This document shows positions 35,670-43,322 of a stretch of 64,000 nt of DNA, piece by piece. How positions within the stretch are numbered: position 1 is the first letter of the stretch; each line of letters starts with the position of its first letter. The notes beneath the pieces are model-generated. The model did not search any database. It was not told the DNA's origin and saw nothing but the letters and a program-made list of their open reading frames with translations. This DNA is from Planctomyces sp. Its GTDB lineage: Bacteria > Planctomycetota > Planctomycetia > Planctomycetales > Planctomycetaceae. The DNA lies in assembly GCA_016795105.1 (NCBI GenBank), contig JAEUIH010000038.1:1-64000 (forward strand). The letters are read 5' to 3'. Both the position numbers and the translations under genes were made by a program.

Positions 35670-37564
35670 TGTCGTTTGAACTCCTGAGCCGGATTCAGTC
35701 TCCAAAAGATCTGCGGGGACTTAGCGAAACCCAGCTCGAACAACTTGCCGCTGAAATTCGTGAAGCATTGCTCTCGATCGTTTCCGATCGCGCAGCCCAT
35801 TTCGCGAGCAATCTTGGAGTCGTTGAACTCTGTATTGCACTGCATCTCGTCTATGACTTCTCCGTCGACCGACTGATCTGGGACACTGGCCATCAGATTT
35901 ACCCCCACAAGCTGGTGACCGGACGATTCAATCAGTTCTCCACAATCCGTCACCGCGGAGGCCTGATGGGCTATCCGAATCCCGCGGAGAGTGAATATGA
36001 CCTGTTCGTGACAGGCCACGCTGGCAGCAGCGTATCGACCGTACTTGGAATGAAGGCTGCGGACGATCTGCTCTTCAGCGATGGTCGAAAATCGGTGGCC
36101 GTGATTGGTGACGGTGCCCTGCCCTCCGGAATTGTGTTTGAGGCCATGAATAATGCGGCCGGTCTCAACAAAGACCTGCTCGTTATCCTGAACGACAACA
36201 AGATGGGTATTTGCCCTCGAGTCGGTGGCGTCGCCAGCTATCTGGACAAAGCGCGAGTCGCCCCGTTTTATAACGGTCTGAAACGAGATGTATCATGGCT
36301 GCTGAATAAAGTTCCGCTCGTTGGTGAATCCACCGAAAAGATGCTGAGCAGTTTCAAAGATGCCGTGAAGTCGTTTCTGCACGGTGGAATGCTGTTTGAA
36401 GAGATGGGGTTTCGCTATGTCGGTCCGGTGGATGGCCACGACATTCGGTCCCTTCGTCAATATCTCGAACTTGTTCGTGATGTGAAAGGCCCGGTTCTGC
36501 TGCATGTCTTTACAGAAAAGGGGCATGGCTTTGAGCCCGCCTGTAAAGACCCTGTGAAATTCCATACGCCCTCCCCATTCCGACGCGATGGTGACAACGA
36601 AATTGTTCCTGTGAAGAAGTCATCTGTGATCTCTTACACGGAAATCATGTCCGACGCGATCTTTGATGCAATGCATGAGGACTCAAAAGTCTGTGTCATG
36701 ACGGCCGCTATGTGTGCGGGTAACAAGCTGGAACGAATTCGAGACGAATACCCGGATCGCTTCTTTGATACAGGCATTTGCGAAAGCCATGCGGTCGCAT
36801 TCGCCGGAGGCATGGCCAAGTCCGGCATGCGACCGATTGTTGATATCTATAGTACGTTTCTTCAGCGGAGCTTTGACCAAATCTTCCAGGAAGTGGCGTT
36901 ACAGAATCTGCCTGTTGTCTTCACTATGGATCGAGCTGGACTTTGCGGACCCGACGGACCAACACATCATGGGGTGTTCGACAATTCTTACATGCGCATC
37001 TTCCCGAACATGATTGTGATGGCCCCTGCAGATGAGCTTGAAGTCCGCCCAATGCTCGACTTCGCACTGAACGCATCCTCTCCGGCTTCAATCCGCTACC
37101 CGAAAGCAAACACAGAGCAGATTCAGCGTGACCCTGCCGAAATCCAGCTTGGCAAGGCCGAAGTTCTGTCGTGGGGCACGGATGGGAACATTATTGCCTG
37201 TGGCACGATGACCTGCCGAGCCGTTGAAGCTGCTCGAATCCTCCAAAACGAAGGCCTCAGCGTCGGCGTCGTGAATGCTCGATTCGTAAAGCCAGTCGAT
37301 GAACTCGTCATCGCCAGAGCAGCCGAAGCGGGATTCGTGATTACGATCGAGGAAAACGCCTTGATGGGTGGCTTTGGCAGCGCGGTGCTTGAAGCTGCTG
37401 CTCGTCGAGGCCTGAACACGGAACGATTCCGCATCCTCGGGATACCGGACGCCTTCGTTGAACACGGAGACCGCGACGCGCTCCTCGCCGATCTCGGCCT
37501 CGACACCGAAGGACTCTGCCGCACCGCCCGCCAACTCACCCCCCGCCCCGCCACCGTCTCCTAA
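35669..37564 (+). CDS. dxs: 1-deoxy-D-xylulose-5-phosphate synthase
   Basis: Catalyses thiamine-diphosphate-dependent condensation of pyruvate and glyceraldehyde 3-phosphate, the first step of the non-mevalonate isoprenoid pathway. ATG 35669 overlaps the ispA stop (TGATG). The product has 631 residues, the usual length. The ThDP-binding GDGALPSG region ends with NDNKMGI. The second domain has the conserved DRAGLCGPDGPTHHGVFD; relatives often have E/D where P is seen here. The transketolase C-terminal domain carries VVNARFVKPVDE and ITIEENALMGGFGSAV. The order ispA-dxs is a common isoprenoid pairing. Confidence 0.95.
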   Translation: MSFELLSRIQSPKDLRGLSETQLEQLAAEIREALLSIVSDRAAHFASNLGVVELCIALHLVYDFSVDRLIWDTGHQIYPHKLVTGRFNQFSTIRHRGGLMGYPNPAESEYDLFVTGHAGSSVSTVLGMKAADDLLFSDGRKSVAVIGDGALPSGIVFEAMNNAAGLNKDLLVILNDNKMGICPRVGGVASYLDKARVAPFYNGLKRDVSWLLNKVPLVGESTEKMLSSFKDAVKSFLHGGMLFEEMGFRYVGPVDGHDIRSLRQYLELVRDVKGPVLLHVFTEKGHGFEPACKDPVKFHTPSPFRRDGDNEIVPVKKSSVISYTEIMSDAIFDAMHEDSKVCVMTAAMCAGNKLERIRDEYPDRFFDTGICESHAVAFAGGMAKSGMRPIVDIYSTFLQRSFDQIFQEVALQNLPVVFTMDRAGLCGPDGPTHHGVFDNSYMRIFPNMIVMAPADELEVRPMLDFALNASSPASIRYPKANTEQIQRDPAEIQLGKAEVLSWGTDGNIIACGTMTCRAVEAARILQNEGLSVGVVNARFVKPVDELVIARAAEAGFVITIEENALMGGFGSAVLEAAARRGLNTERFRILGIPDAFVEHGDRDALLADLGLDTEGLCRTARQLTPRPATVS

Positions 37565-37696
37565 AAGGGGTCAGGACTCGTTCTCCCGGCAAATAGGGCA
37601 AAATGGGCAGGAATCTGTTGGGGGACTTTGGAGGGCTGGTTTAAGTGGGAGTTGCGAGGAACAGTGTGCGCCCCCACTGAGGAACGGTGTGGCGTG

Positions 37697-37792
37697 GTCG
37701 GGCAGGAATGCCCAACCTACATTTGTTTTGATGTCGGGCAGGAATGCCCAACCTACATTTGTTTTGCTGTCGGGCAGGAATGCCCAACCTAC
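37697..37792 (-). repeat. Three REP-like palindromes in 36-bp tandem array
   Basis: Copies at 37697-37720, 37733-37756 and 37769-37792 are identical over 24 bp and spaced exactly 36 bp. On the minus strand each begins GTAGGTTGGGCATTCCTGCC, with stem GGGCA/TGCCC. The spacers (ATTTGTTTTGATGT or similar) are also conserved, so the array grew by tandem duplication. The GTAG head of the third copy supplies the TAG stop codon of argC (37791-37789). Confidence 0.85.
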
Positions 37793-38808
37793 TTATGGGG
37801 CAGCATGCCGGTTCTTTGATCGAGTCCGAGCATGAGGTTCATGTTTTGAACGGCGACGCCGCTGGCACCTTTAATGAGATTATCGAGAGCCGCGAATACG
37901 ACAAGTTGACTGCGATTCATGCGGACGCTGATATCGCAGAAGTTTGTGTGAGCCACGTCCTTTGTGTTTGGAATGTGATCAACGATTCGCATAAAGGGCT
38001 GGCCCGCATAGAAGGTGCGGTAGACCGCCAGGAGATCTTCTGCGGTTACTGAATTCTTCAGGCGAGGATAGATGGAACACAGAATACCTCGGTCCATCGG
38101 CATGAGATGCGGATTAAAGGCGACTTGAACTTTGCAGTTGCCAACATCAGAAAGCACCTGTTCGATTTCGGGTGTATGTCGATGCGATCCGATGCTGTAA
38201 GCAGTGACCGATTCGTTGCATTCGGAGAACAGGTTTGAGAGTTTGGGCGTCCGCCCTGCGCCGCTGATACCGCTCTTTGCGTCGATCACAATGCCATCGG
38301 ATTCGATGAGACCATGTTGAATGAGTGGAGCCAGCGCCAGAATCGAAGTGCTGGTATAGCAGCCTGGATTTGCGATTAGATCTGCTGATGGAATTTGATC
38401 GCCATAGATTTCCGGAAGACCATACACAGCCGTGCGAAGCCGAGTCGGATCGGTGTGAACATGACCATACCACTGTTCATAGACGCCGGGATCTGTGAGA
38501 CGGTAATCGGCACTCAGATCGACCACACGGCAACCTGCATCCAGCAATTGAGGTACAGCTTCCATACTGGCAGTATGCGGCAGAGCACAAAACACAAGAT
38601 CACTGCGTTCCCCAACCTGTTCCGTTGTCAGGTTTTCGCAGCGTAAATCGATGAGACCTGTCAAAGAGGGGTGAATCGATGAGATTTTCGGGTTTCCATC
38701 CTGACGTGTCGTCAGAGCCGACACTGTGACGTGCGGGTGTTGCACGAGAATTTTCAGGAGCTCGAGAGCCGTATATCCGGTTGCACCGAGGATTGAGACG
38801 CGAGTCAT
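37789..38808 (-). CDS. argC: N-acetyl-gamma-glutamyl-phosphate reductase
   Basis: NADPH-dependent reduction of N-acetylglutamyl phosphate to the semialdehyde in arginine synthesis. The start is ATG 38808 ([19 protein letters not shown]), which begins directly at the Rossmann GATGYT motif; a longer frame to 38844 has no family support. The product has about 339 residues. The catalytic Cys is in [16 protein letters not shown], and the conserved [25 protein letters not shown] and [12 protein letters not shown] blocks are present. No other arg gene is adjacent, which is common outside enterobacteria. The stop codon lies in a REP-like repeat. Confidence 0.95.
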   Translation of the reverse strand: MTRVSILGATGYTALELLKILVQHPHVTVSALTTRQDGNPKISSIHPSLTGLIDLRCENLTTEQVGERSDLVFCALPHTASMEAVPQLLDAGCRVVDLSADYRLTDPGVYEQWYGHVHTDPTRLRTAVYGLPEIYGDQIPSADLIANPGCYTSTSILALAPLIQHGLIESDGIVIDAKSGISGAGRTPKLSNLFSECNESVTAYSIGSHRHTPEIEQVLSDVGNCKVQVAFNPHLMPMDRGILCSIYPRLKNSVTAEDLLAVYRTFYAGQPFMRIVDHIPNTKDVAHTNFCDISVRMNRSQLVVFAALDNLIKGASGVAVQNMNLMLGLDQRTGMLPHK

Positions 38809-39118
38809 GAGCACGATACTTGTGGCGAAAGGAGCGTTGCGCAAAAAAACGGGGACCGGTATTCTAGGGGTGCTTCATCGGGTCACAATCTCTCCATGCC
38901 CTGGGAGCGTTGTTTTTGCCAGATCCGGATTCGTTGCAAAAATCGCTACTCGCTTTTCAAAACGAACTTCCGGCGTCAATATGCGCAGGTGGACAGGAAT
39001 CGAGCAGCAGGTGTTCACGCCTTTTTCCGGGAAAGTCGATTTCCCCGGTTTGAAGTCACTTATTCGAAGTCATGTGATCGTCACATTCTCTTTGTGTTCA
39101 GGAATTGGTTTTGACTCT
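38809..39118. other. Divergent intergenic region between argC and the sugar operon
   Basis: 310 bp that must hold both promoters. The only distinct element seen is the palindrome at 39072-39086, listed separately. A loose stem CCGGGAAA/TTTCCCCGG lies near 39036. No clear -35/-10 pair was found. Confidence 0.5.
39072..39086. promoter_or_regulatory. Perfect palindrome before the sugar operon (possible operator)
   Basis: ATGTGA-TCG-TCACAT is a perfect 6-bp inverted repeat with a 3-bp centre, 33 bp upstream of the start codon. The TGTGA/TCACA halves recall CRP-type sites, but the usual spacing is six bases, so a different regulator is more likely. Confidence 0.4.
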
Positions 39119-40336
39119 ATGGCCAATGTCGCTCAACTTGCTTCGGATGCACTGACGGCGGGAAACGGAATTCTCCGACTCTCCCCGACATGGGTTCCCC
39201 GATCATTTCTGCAGCCGGGACGTCGCCTGAAGCTCCATCCCGACGACTATTATGCGCTCGGAATGAATCGTGGTGGTATTGATGAACGCTGGTTCGCATC
39301 CACAACCGAAGCAGCCAACGAAAATCGAAATCACGATGAAGGTTTGTCGTATTGTGTTCACAACGGACAGCGGTTCCTCCTGCGAGACGTCGTCGCTGAA
39401 CTGAAGGGTGAGGTGATTGGGGATCATATCTGGAAGGCCTTTGGCAAATGGCCAGTGTACTCAAAGTTCTTCGACAACATGGGGCCGATCCCTCATCACA
39501 TGCATCAAAATGCGGAACAGGCTGCGAAGGTTGGCCAGGAAGGAAAGCCTGAGAGCTATTATTTTCCGCCGCAGATGAATCAGATTGGAAACAACTTCCC
39601 ATATACGTTTATGGGTCTTGAGCCGGGGACATCGAAGCAGGATGTCATTGACTGCCTCGACCGCTGGAACAAAGGCGAGAACGGACTTCTGGACCTTTCG
39701 AAGGCATATCGTCTCAAGCCTGGCACTGGCTGGTTGATTCCTCCATGTGTACTCCATGCTCCCGGTTCATTCGTCACCTACGAGCCTCAATGGGGCAGTG
39801 ACGTATTTGCGATGTATCAGAATCTGGTTGAAGGTCGAGTGGTTCCGCGTTCGTTGTTGACCAGGGACTTCCCCGTTGAGTTCCATAACAACAATGAGTA
39901 TCTCGTCGATGCGCTCGACTGGGACAAGAACGTAGATCCAAACTTCAAAGCCAGTAACTACCTCGAACCGATTGTCAGCGAACAGGGGCCGGGCTGGATT
40001 GACAAGTGGATTGTTTACGGCAAAGTCGATGGCAGGCAGTTGTTCACTGCCAAAGAACTCACTTTGCAGCCTGGCGCAAAATGCACCATTCGGGATGGTG
40101 GGGCCTATGGTCTGATCACCGTTCAGGGCTATGGTCGAATTGGCAGAATGACTCTGCAGTCGCCGAGCATGATCCGGTTTGGCGCGATGACGGAAGACGA
40201 AGTGTTTGTAACCGCCAAAGCTGCGGCAAGTGGTATTGAATTCGAAAACACGGGTACAGAGCCGCTGGTGAGCCTGCGTTACTTTGGCCCGGACGCCCAG
40301 CCTGCTGCACCTGCAATCGGCAGCTTCCGCAAGTGA
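39119..40336 (+). CDS. Large cupin-fold protein of a sugar-metabolism operon
   Basis: A 405-residue protein from ATG 39119 (MANVAQLASDALTAGNGI). The frame is open further upstream but runs into argC. It has two cupin-like beta-helix regions. The first has GPIPHHMHQNAEQAA, with His metal ligands, and PPCVLHAPGSFVTYEP with a further His. The second has LTLQPGAKCTIRDGGAYGLITVQGYGRIG. The overall plan resembles phosphomannose-isomerase-like cupins. It is followed at short distance by a TIM-barrel sugar isomerase and a Gfo/Idh dehydrogenase, so it probably handles an uncommon sugar or sugar acid. The exact reaction is unknown. Confidence 0.82.
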   Translation: MANVAQLASDALTAGNGILRLSPTWVPRSFLQPGRRLKLHPDDYYALGMNRGGIDERWFASTTEAANENRNHDEGLSYCVHNGQRFLLRDVVAELKGEVIGDHIWKAFGKWPVYSKFFDNMGPIPHHMHQNAEQAAKVGQEGKPESYYFPPQMNQIGNNFPYTFMGLEPGTSKQDVIDCLDRWNKGENGLLDLSKAYRLKPGTGWLIPPCVLHAPGSFVTYEPQWGSDVFAMYQNLVEGRVVPRSLLTRDFPVEFHNNNEYLVDALDWDKNVDPNFKASNYLEPIVSEQGPGWIDKWIVYGKVDGRQLFTAKELTLQPGAKCTIRDGGAYGLITVQGYGRIGRMTLQSPSMIRFGAMTEDEVFVTAKAAASGIEFENTGTEPLVSLRYFGPDAQPAAPAIGSFRK

Positions 40337-40354
40337 GCCGCCAGTCGCCTGACA

Positions 40355-40399
40355 GCCCTGTGCTGCATTCTGTCATCCGGACGGAATGCAGCACAGGGC
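40355..40399 (+). promoter_or_regulatory. 20-bp-stem hairpin between the first two sugar-operon genes
   Basis: GCCCTGTGCTGCATTC pairs perfectly with GAATGCAGCACAGGGC. The stem continues through a T-G pair and GTC/GAC to a five-base loop. It begins 19 bp after the cupin stop. AAATTTCC follows, with no T run, so it is not a standard intrinsic terminator. An intercistronic stability or processing element that sets different levels of the flanking genes is plausible. Confidence 0.75.
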
Positions 40400-40462
40400 A
40401 AATTTCCTGCCCAAATATTTCTGTGCCCTACCTGTACATTTTCTGTGGAATGAGGAACTGCC

Positions 40463-41494
40463 ATGACGAATTCTGCTCCAAAGCTCCATAATGCCATGTG
40501 GCCGGGTCTGGTTGGAAAGGGAGATGGCCCTGGCCAGGAACCACCAATCAGTCTCGAACGAATGCTGCAGCTGACAGCGGCCGCCAATGTGAATGGCCAG
40601 AAGTTTGAAGGTATTGACTACTTCCTGTTCCTGCCTCACACGAACCCCGAAGCAAGTGATTCTGAGATCATGAAGATCGCGGATCAGATCGCGGGCTATG
40701 GTTTCAGTGTCGGATCGCTCGTTGCTCCGGTCTGGCCCGGAACTGTGGGAGATTCCGCAATGGGCGACGACGCAGCCCGCGAGAAATTTCTGAATGCTGT
40801 CCGTATGGCCTGCCGAATTGCGGGGCTGTTTGAGAAGCATGGGGTTCGCAAGTACGGTGTCATTCGAATTGACTCTGCAGAATTCGGCGTGTCCAAATGG
40901 CGTGAAAACCCCAAAGTGAGCACTTCGAAGATTGCCGGTACATTCCGAGAAGCGGCGAAGATCGCGGCTGGTCACGGCCAGCGACTGGCAGCGGAAGGTG
41001 AAATCTGCTGGGCCGGTATGCACAGCTGGAAAGACATGCTCAACCTTCTCGAAGAAGTGGGCATGCCTGAGTCACTCGGTTTCCAGGCCGACCTCGCCCA
41101 CACGTACCTTTATCTTCTGGGCTACAACGCACCGGAATGTGCACTCGTCAAAGAAGGTTATTCTGACGCCGAGTTCTGGGAGGCATACCAGGTTATGACC
41201 GACAAGCTGCGTCCATGGACCATTGACTTCCATGTCGCCCAGAACGACGGTCACGTTCATGGGGCAGGTTCACATGACAAGACGGGCAAGCATTGTCCGG
41301 CCGATGACCCGAATGGGAAACTGGATATCGTGAAATGCTCCAGCTACTGGCTCAAAGATGCCACCAGTCGCGGCATCAAACATATTTGCTGGGACGGCTG
41401 TATGTTCCCGAACGCTGTGCTGGAAAACGGAGCGACCTGGAACACAATTCTTGACACGATGATCAAGGTCCGTAACGCACACGGATGGAACTAG
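40463..41494 (+). CDS. TIM-barrel sugar isomerase/epimerase (AP-endonuclease-2 superfamily)
   Basis: A 343-residue protein, ATG preceded by GAGGAA. It has an xylose-isomerase-like barrel. Metal-ligand candidates are the Glu in [16 protein letters not shown], the Asp/His in [12 protein letters not shown], the His/Asp stretch [20 protein letters not shown] and the terminal CWDGCMFPN. It would isomerise or epimerise a keto/aldo sugar through an enediolate or hydride shift. The neighbours (cupin, Gfo/Idh oxidoreductase) point to one catabolic route. The substrate is not assignable. Confidence 0.85.
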   Translation: MTNSAPKLHNAMWPGLVGKGDGPGQEPPISLERMLQLTAAANVNGQKFEGIDYFLFLPHTNPEASDSEIMKIADQIAGYGFSVGSLVAPVWPGTVGDSAMGDDAAREKFLNAVRMACRIAGLFEKHGVRKYGVIRIDSAEFGVSKWRENPKVSTSKIAGTFREAAKIAAGHGQRLAAEGEICWAGMHSWKDMLNLLEEVGMPESLGFQADLAHTYLYLLGYNAPECALVKEGYSDAEFWEAYQVMTDKLRPWTIDFHVAQNDGHVHGAGSHDKTGKHCPADDPNGKLDIVKCSSYWLKDATSRGIKHICWDGCMFPNAVLENGATWNTILDTMIKVRNAHGWN

Positions 41495-41548
41495 TTCAAC
41501 GGCTGAAATGACTCCGGCATAAACCAACTTTGTAAAAGGAACATATTG

Positions 41549-42694
41549 ATGACGAATCTGAAACCACTGAACATTGGCCTCATCGGCTACGGCTTCATGG
41601 GGCGTACTCACAGCAACGGCTACAAACGAGTCAACGACTTCTTCCCGGAACTAAAACACCGTCCGGTTCTGAAGGCAGTCTGTGGACGAAGTCCGGATAA
41701 ACTGCAGGCATTTGCAGATCAGTGGCAATACGAGTCCACTGAGACGGACTGGAGGAAGCTGATTGCCCGCCCGGACATTGACGCAATTGATATCTGCACA
41801 CCCAATAACTCGCATGCAGAAATCGCAATTGCGGCTGCAGCCGCCGGCAAGATGATCCTCTGCGAAAAGCCTCTGGCACTGAACCCTGTCGAAGGCATGA
41901 AAATGGTCGAGGCCGTGGAAAAGGCTAAAGTCGCCAATACGGTCTGGTACAATTATCGCCGAGTACCGGCGGTGTCACTGGCGAAGCAACTCATTGATGA
42001 AGGTCGACTCGGGCGAATCTTCCACTATCGAGCCAACTTTCTTCAGGACTGGACCATCAACGCAGATTTGCCCCAGGGTGGCACGGCACTGTGGCGACTC
42101 GACGTCGAAGCCGCAGGATCCGGAGTCACCGGAGACCTGCTGGCTCACTGTATTGATACCGCCATCTGGCTGAACGGTTCAATGACGTCCGTCACCGCCA
42201 TGACCGAGACATTCGTAAAAGAGCGCATGCACAACCTCACAGGTAAGGTTGAAAAAGTTGGGATCGACGACGCTTGTGCCTTCCTCTGCCGATTCCAGAA
42301 CGGATCACTGGGGCTGTTTGAATCAACTCGATACGCCCGAGGTCATAAGGCTCTGTATACGTTTGAGATCAACGGTGAGCACGCTTCGATTAAGTGGGAT
42401 CTCCATGACCTGCATCGGCTCGAATACTTCGACCATAAAGATAATTCCCTGATTCGTGGCTGGCATGCTGTTCATGTGACCGACGGCGACATGCCATACA
42501 TGAGCAAATGGTGGGTTCCTGGCCTGCAGATTGGATATGAGCACACGTTCGTGCATCAGGTTGCCGATTTCATCAAAGGAATTGAGTCCGGCACACCGTG
42601 CGGCCCAACCTTCCGCGATGCTCTCGAAACCCAGAAGATTTGCGAAGCCGTACTGGAAAGTGCGAAATCGAAACAGTGGAAGGAAATTGCGTAG
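41549..42694 (+). CDS. Gfo/Idh/MocA-family oxidoreductase
   Basis: The start is ATG 41549 with AAAGGAACATATTG upstream; a TTG one codon earlier is ignored. The product has 381 residues. The N-terminal NAD(P)-binding Rossmann fold shows [16 protein letters not shown], and the catalytic Lys motif is CEKPLALN. The C-terminal substrate domain has [20 protein letters not shown], with the conserved Asp/His pair. It oxidises a sugar, inositol or sugar-acid hydroxyl. It is the last gene of the three-gene operon, and its substrate is probably produced or consumed by the adjacent isomerase. Confidence 0.93.
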   Translation: MTNLKPLNIGLIGYGFMGRTHSNGYKRVNDFFPELKHRPVLKAVCGRSPDKLQAFADQWQYESTETDWRKLIARPDIDAIDICTPNNSHAEIAIAAAAAGKMILCEKPLALNPVEGMKMVEAVEKAKVANTVWYNYRRVPAVSLAKQLIDEGRLGRIFHYRANFLQDWTINADLPQGGTALWRLDVEAAGSGVTGDLLAHCIDTAIWLNGSMTSVTAMTETFVKERMHNLTGKVEKVGIDDACAFLCRFQNGSLGLFESTRYARGHKALYTFEINGEHASIKWDLHDLHRLEYFDHKDNSLIRGWHAVHVTDGDMPYMSKWWVPGLQIGYEHTFVHQVADFIKGIESGTPCGPTFRDALETQKICEAVLESAKSKQWKEIA

Positions 42695-42745
42695 CGACTC
42701 AGGAAAAATACAGGTATAATTCCGCGTCCTGATTTTTGAACTCAC

Positions 42746-42778
42746 CGGCGGTTGGAGGTCTCATTCCTCCAGCCGCCG
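42746..42778 (+). terminator. Strong hairpin between the oxidoreductase and greA
   Basis: CGGCGG-T-TGGAGG and CCTCCA-G-CCGCCG pair over 13 bp (one U-G) around a seven-base loop. It is followed by TTCCCTTTG, a weak U tract. The hairpin ends 13 bp before the first usable greA ATG at 42791. It is either the terminator of the sugar operon or a greA leader attenuator. Confidence 0.65.
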
Positions 42779-42805
42779 TTCCCTTTGCTAATGGTGCAAC
42801 TGGTC

Positions 42806-43285
42806 ATGGAACGTCAGCCCATTTCTCGAGAAGGTTACGAAAAGATTCGAGATGAAATCCGCGTCCTCGAAGAGACGGACATGCCGGCAGTTGCCGAACG
42901 TATCAAGGTTGCACGCGAAGAGGGTGACCTGAAGGAAAATGCGGAGTATCACGCTGCGCGCGAACAACAGGGATACCTTCAGGCCAAAATAAATCAGCTG
43001 AAGTCAAAACTTGCAGGCTGCTATATCGTCGAAAAATCAAGCGGTCCTCGCGACGTCGTTGGTTTTGGAGCGAGAGTGACCGTCAAAGATCTTCGCGATG
43101 ATATGGAAGAAGCCTACGAACTTGTTGGCCCCGGGGAAGAAGACTATGACGGCGACGTCATGAAAATCCTGACCTCCAGCCCAATTGCTCAGGCAATGAT
43201 CGGAAAAAAAGTGGGCGATCAGGTTCAGGTCGATATCCCCGCAGGGCGAATCACTCTGGAAATCGTCGCCATCGACAATCCATAG
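42806..43285 (+). CDS. greA: Transcription elongation factor GreA
   Basis: Rescues backtracked RNA polymerase by stimulating its RNA cleavage. ATG 42806 gives [19 protein letters not shown], 159 residues, the usual length. ATG 42791 is five codons upstream and possible; the 42752 frame start lies inside the hairpin stem and is rejected. The N-terminal coiled coil carries the acidic tip in [20 protein letters not shown]. The C-terminal FKBP-like domain has [22 protein letters not shown] and [18 protein letters not shown]. It is monocistronic, convergent with the M56 gene. Confidence 0.95.
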   Translation: MERQPISREGYEKIRDEIRVLEETDMPAVAERIKVAREEGDLKENAEYHAAREQQGYLQAKINQLKSKLAGCYIVEKSSGPRDVVGFGARVTVKDLRDDMEEAYELVGPGEEDYDGDVMKILTSSPIAQAMIGKKVGDQVQVDIPAGRITLEIVAIDNP

Positions 43286-43322
43286 TCGGCAGCTCAAAAA
43301 CGGCTGCCTCGTTGAGCCCGGC

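Noticed and set aside
37697-37792. CRISPR array (24-bp units at 36-bp period)
   Set aside because: The 12-bp spacers are near-identical and too short, units carry REP heads, and no cas gene is present.
39072-39086. CRP binding site
   Set aside because: Half-sites TGTGA/TCACA are present, but the spacer is three bases rather than six; kept only as a generic palindrome.
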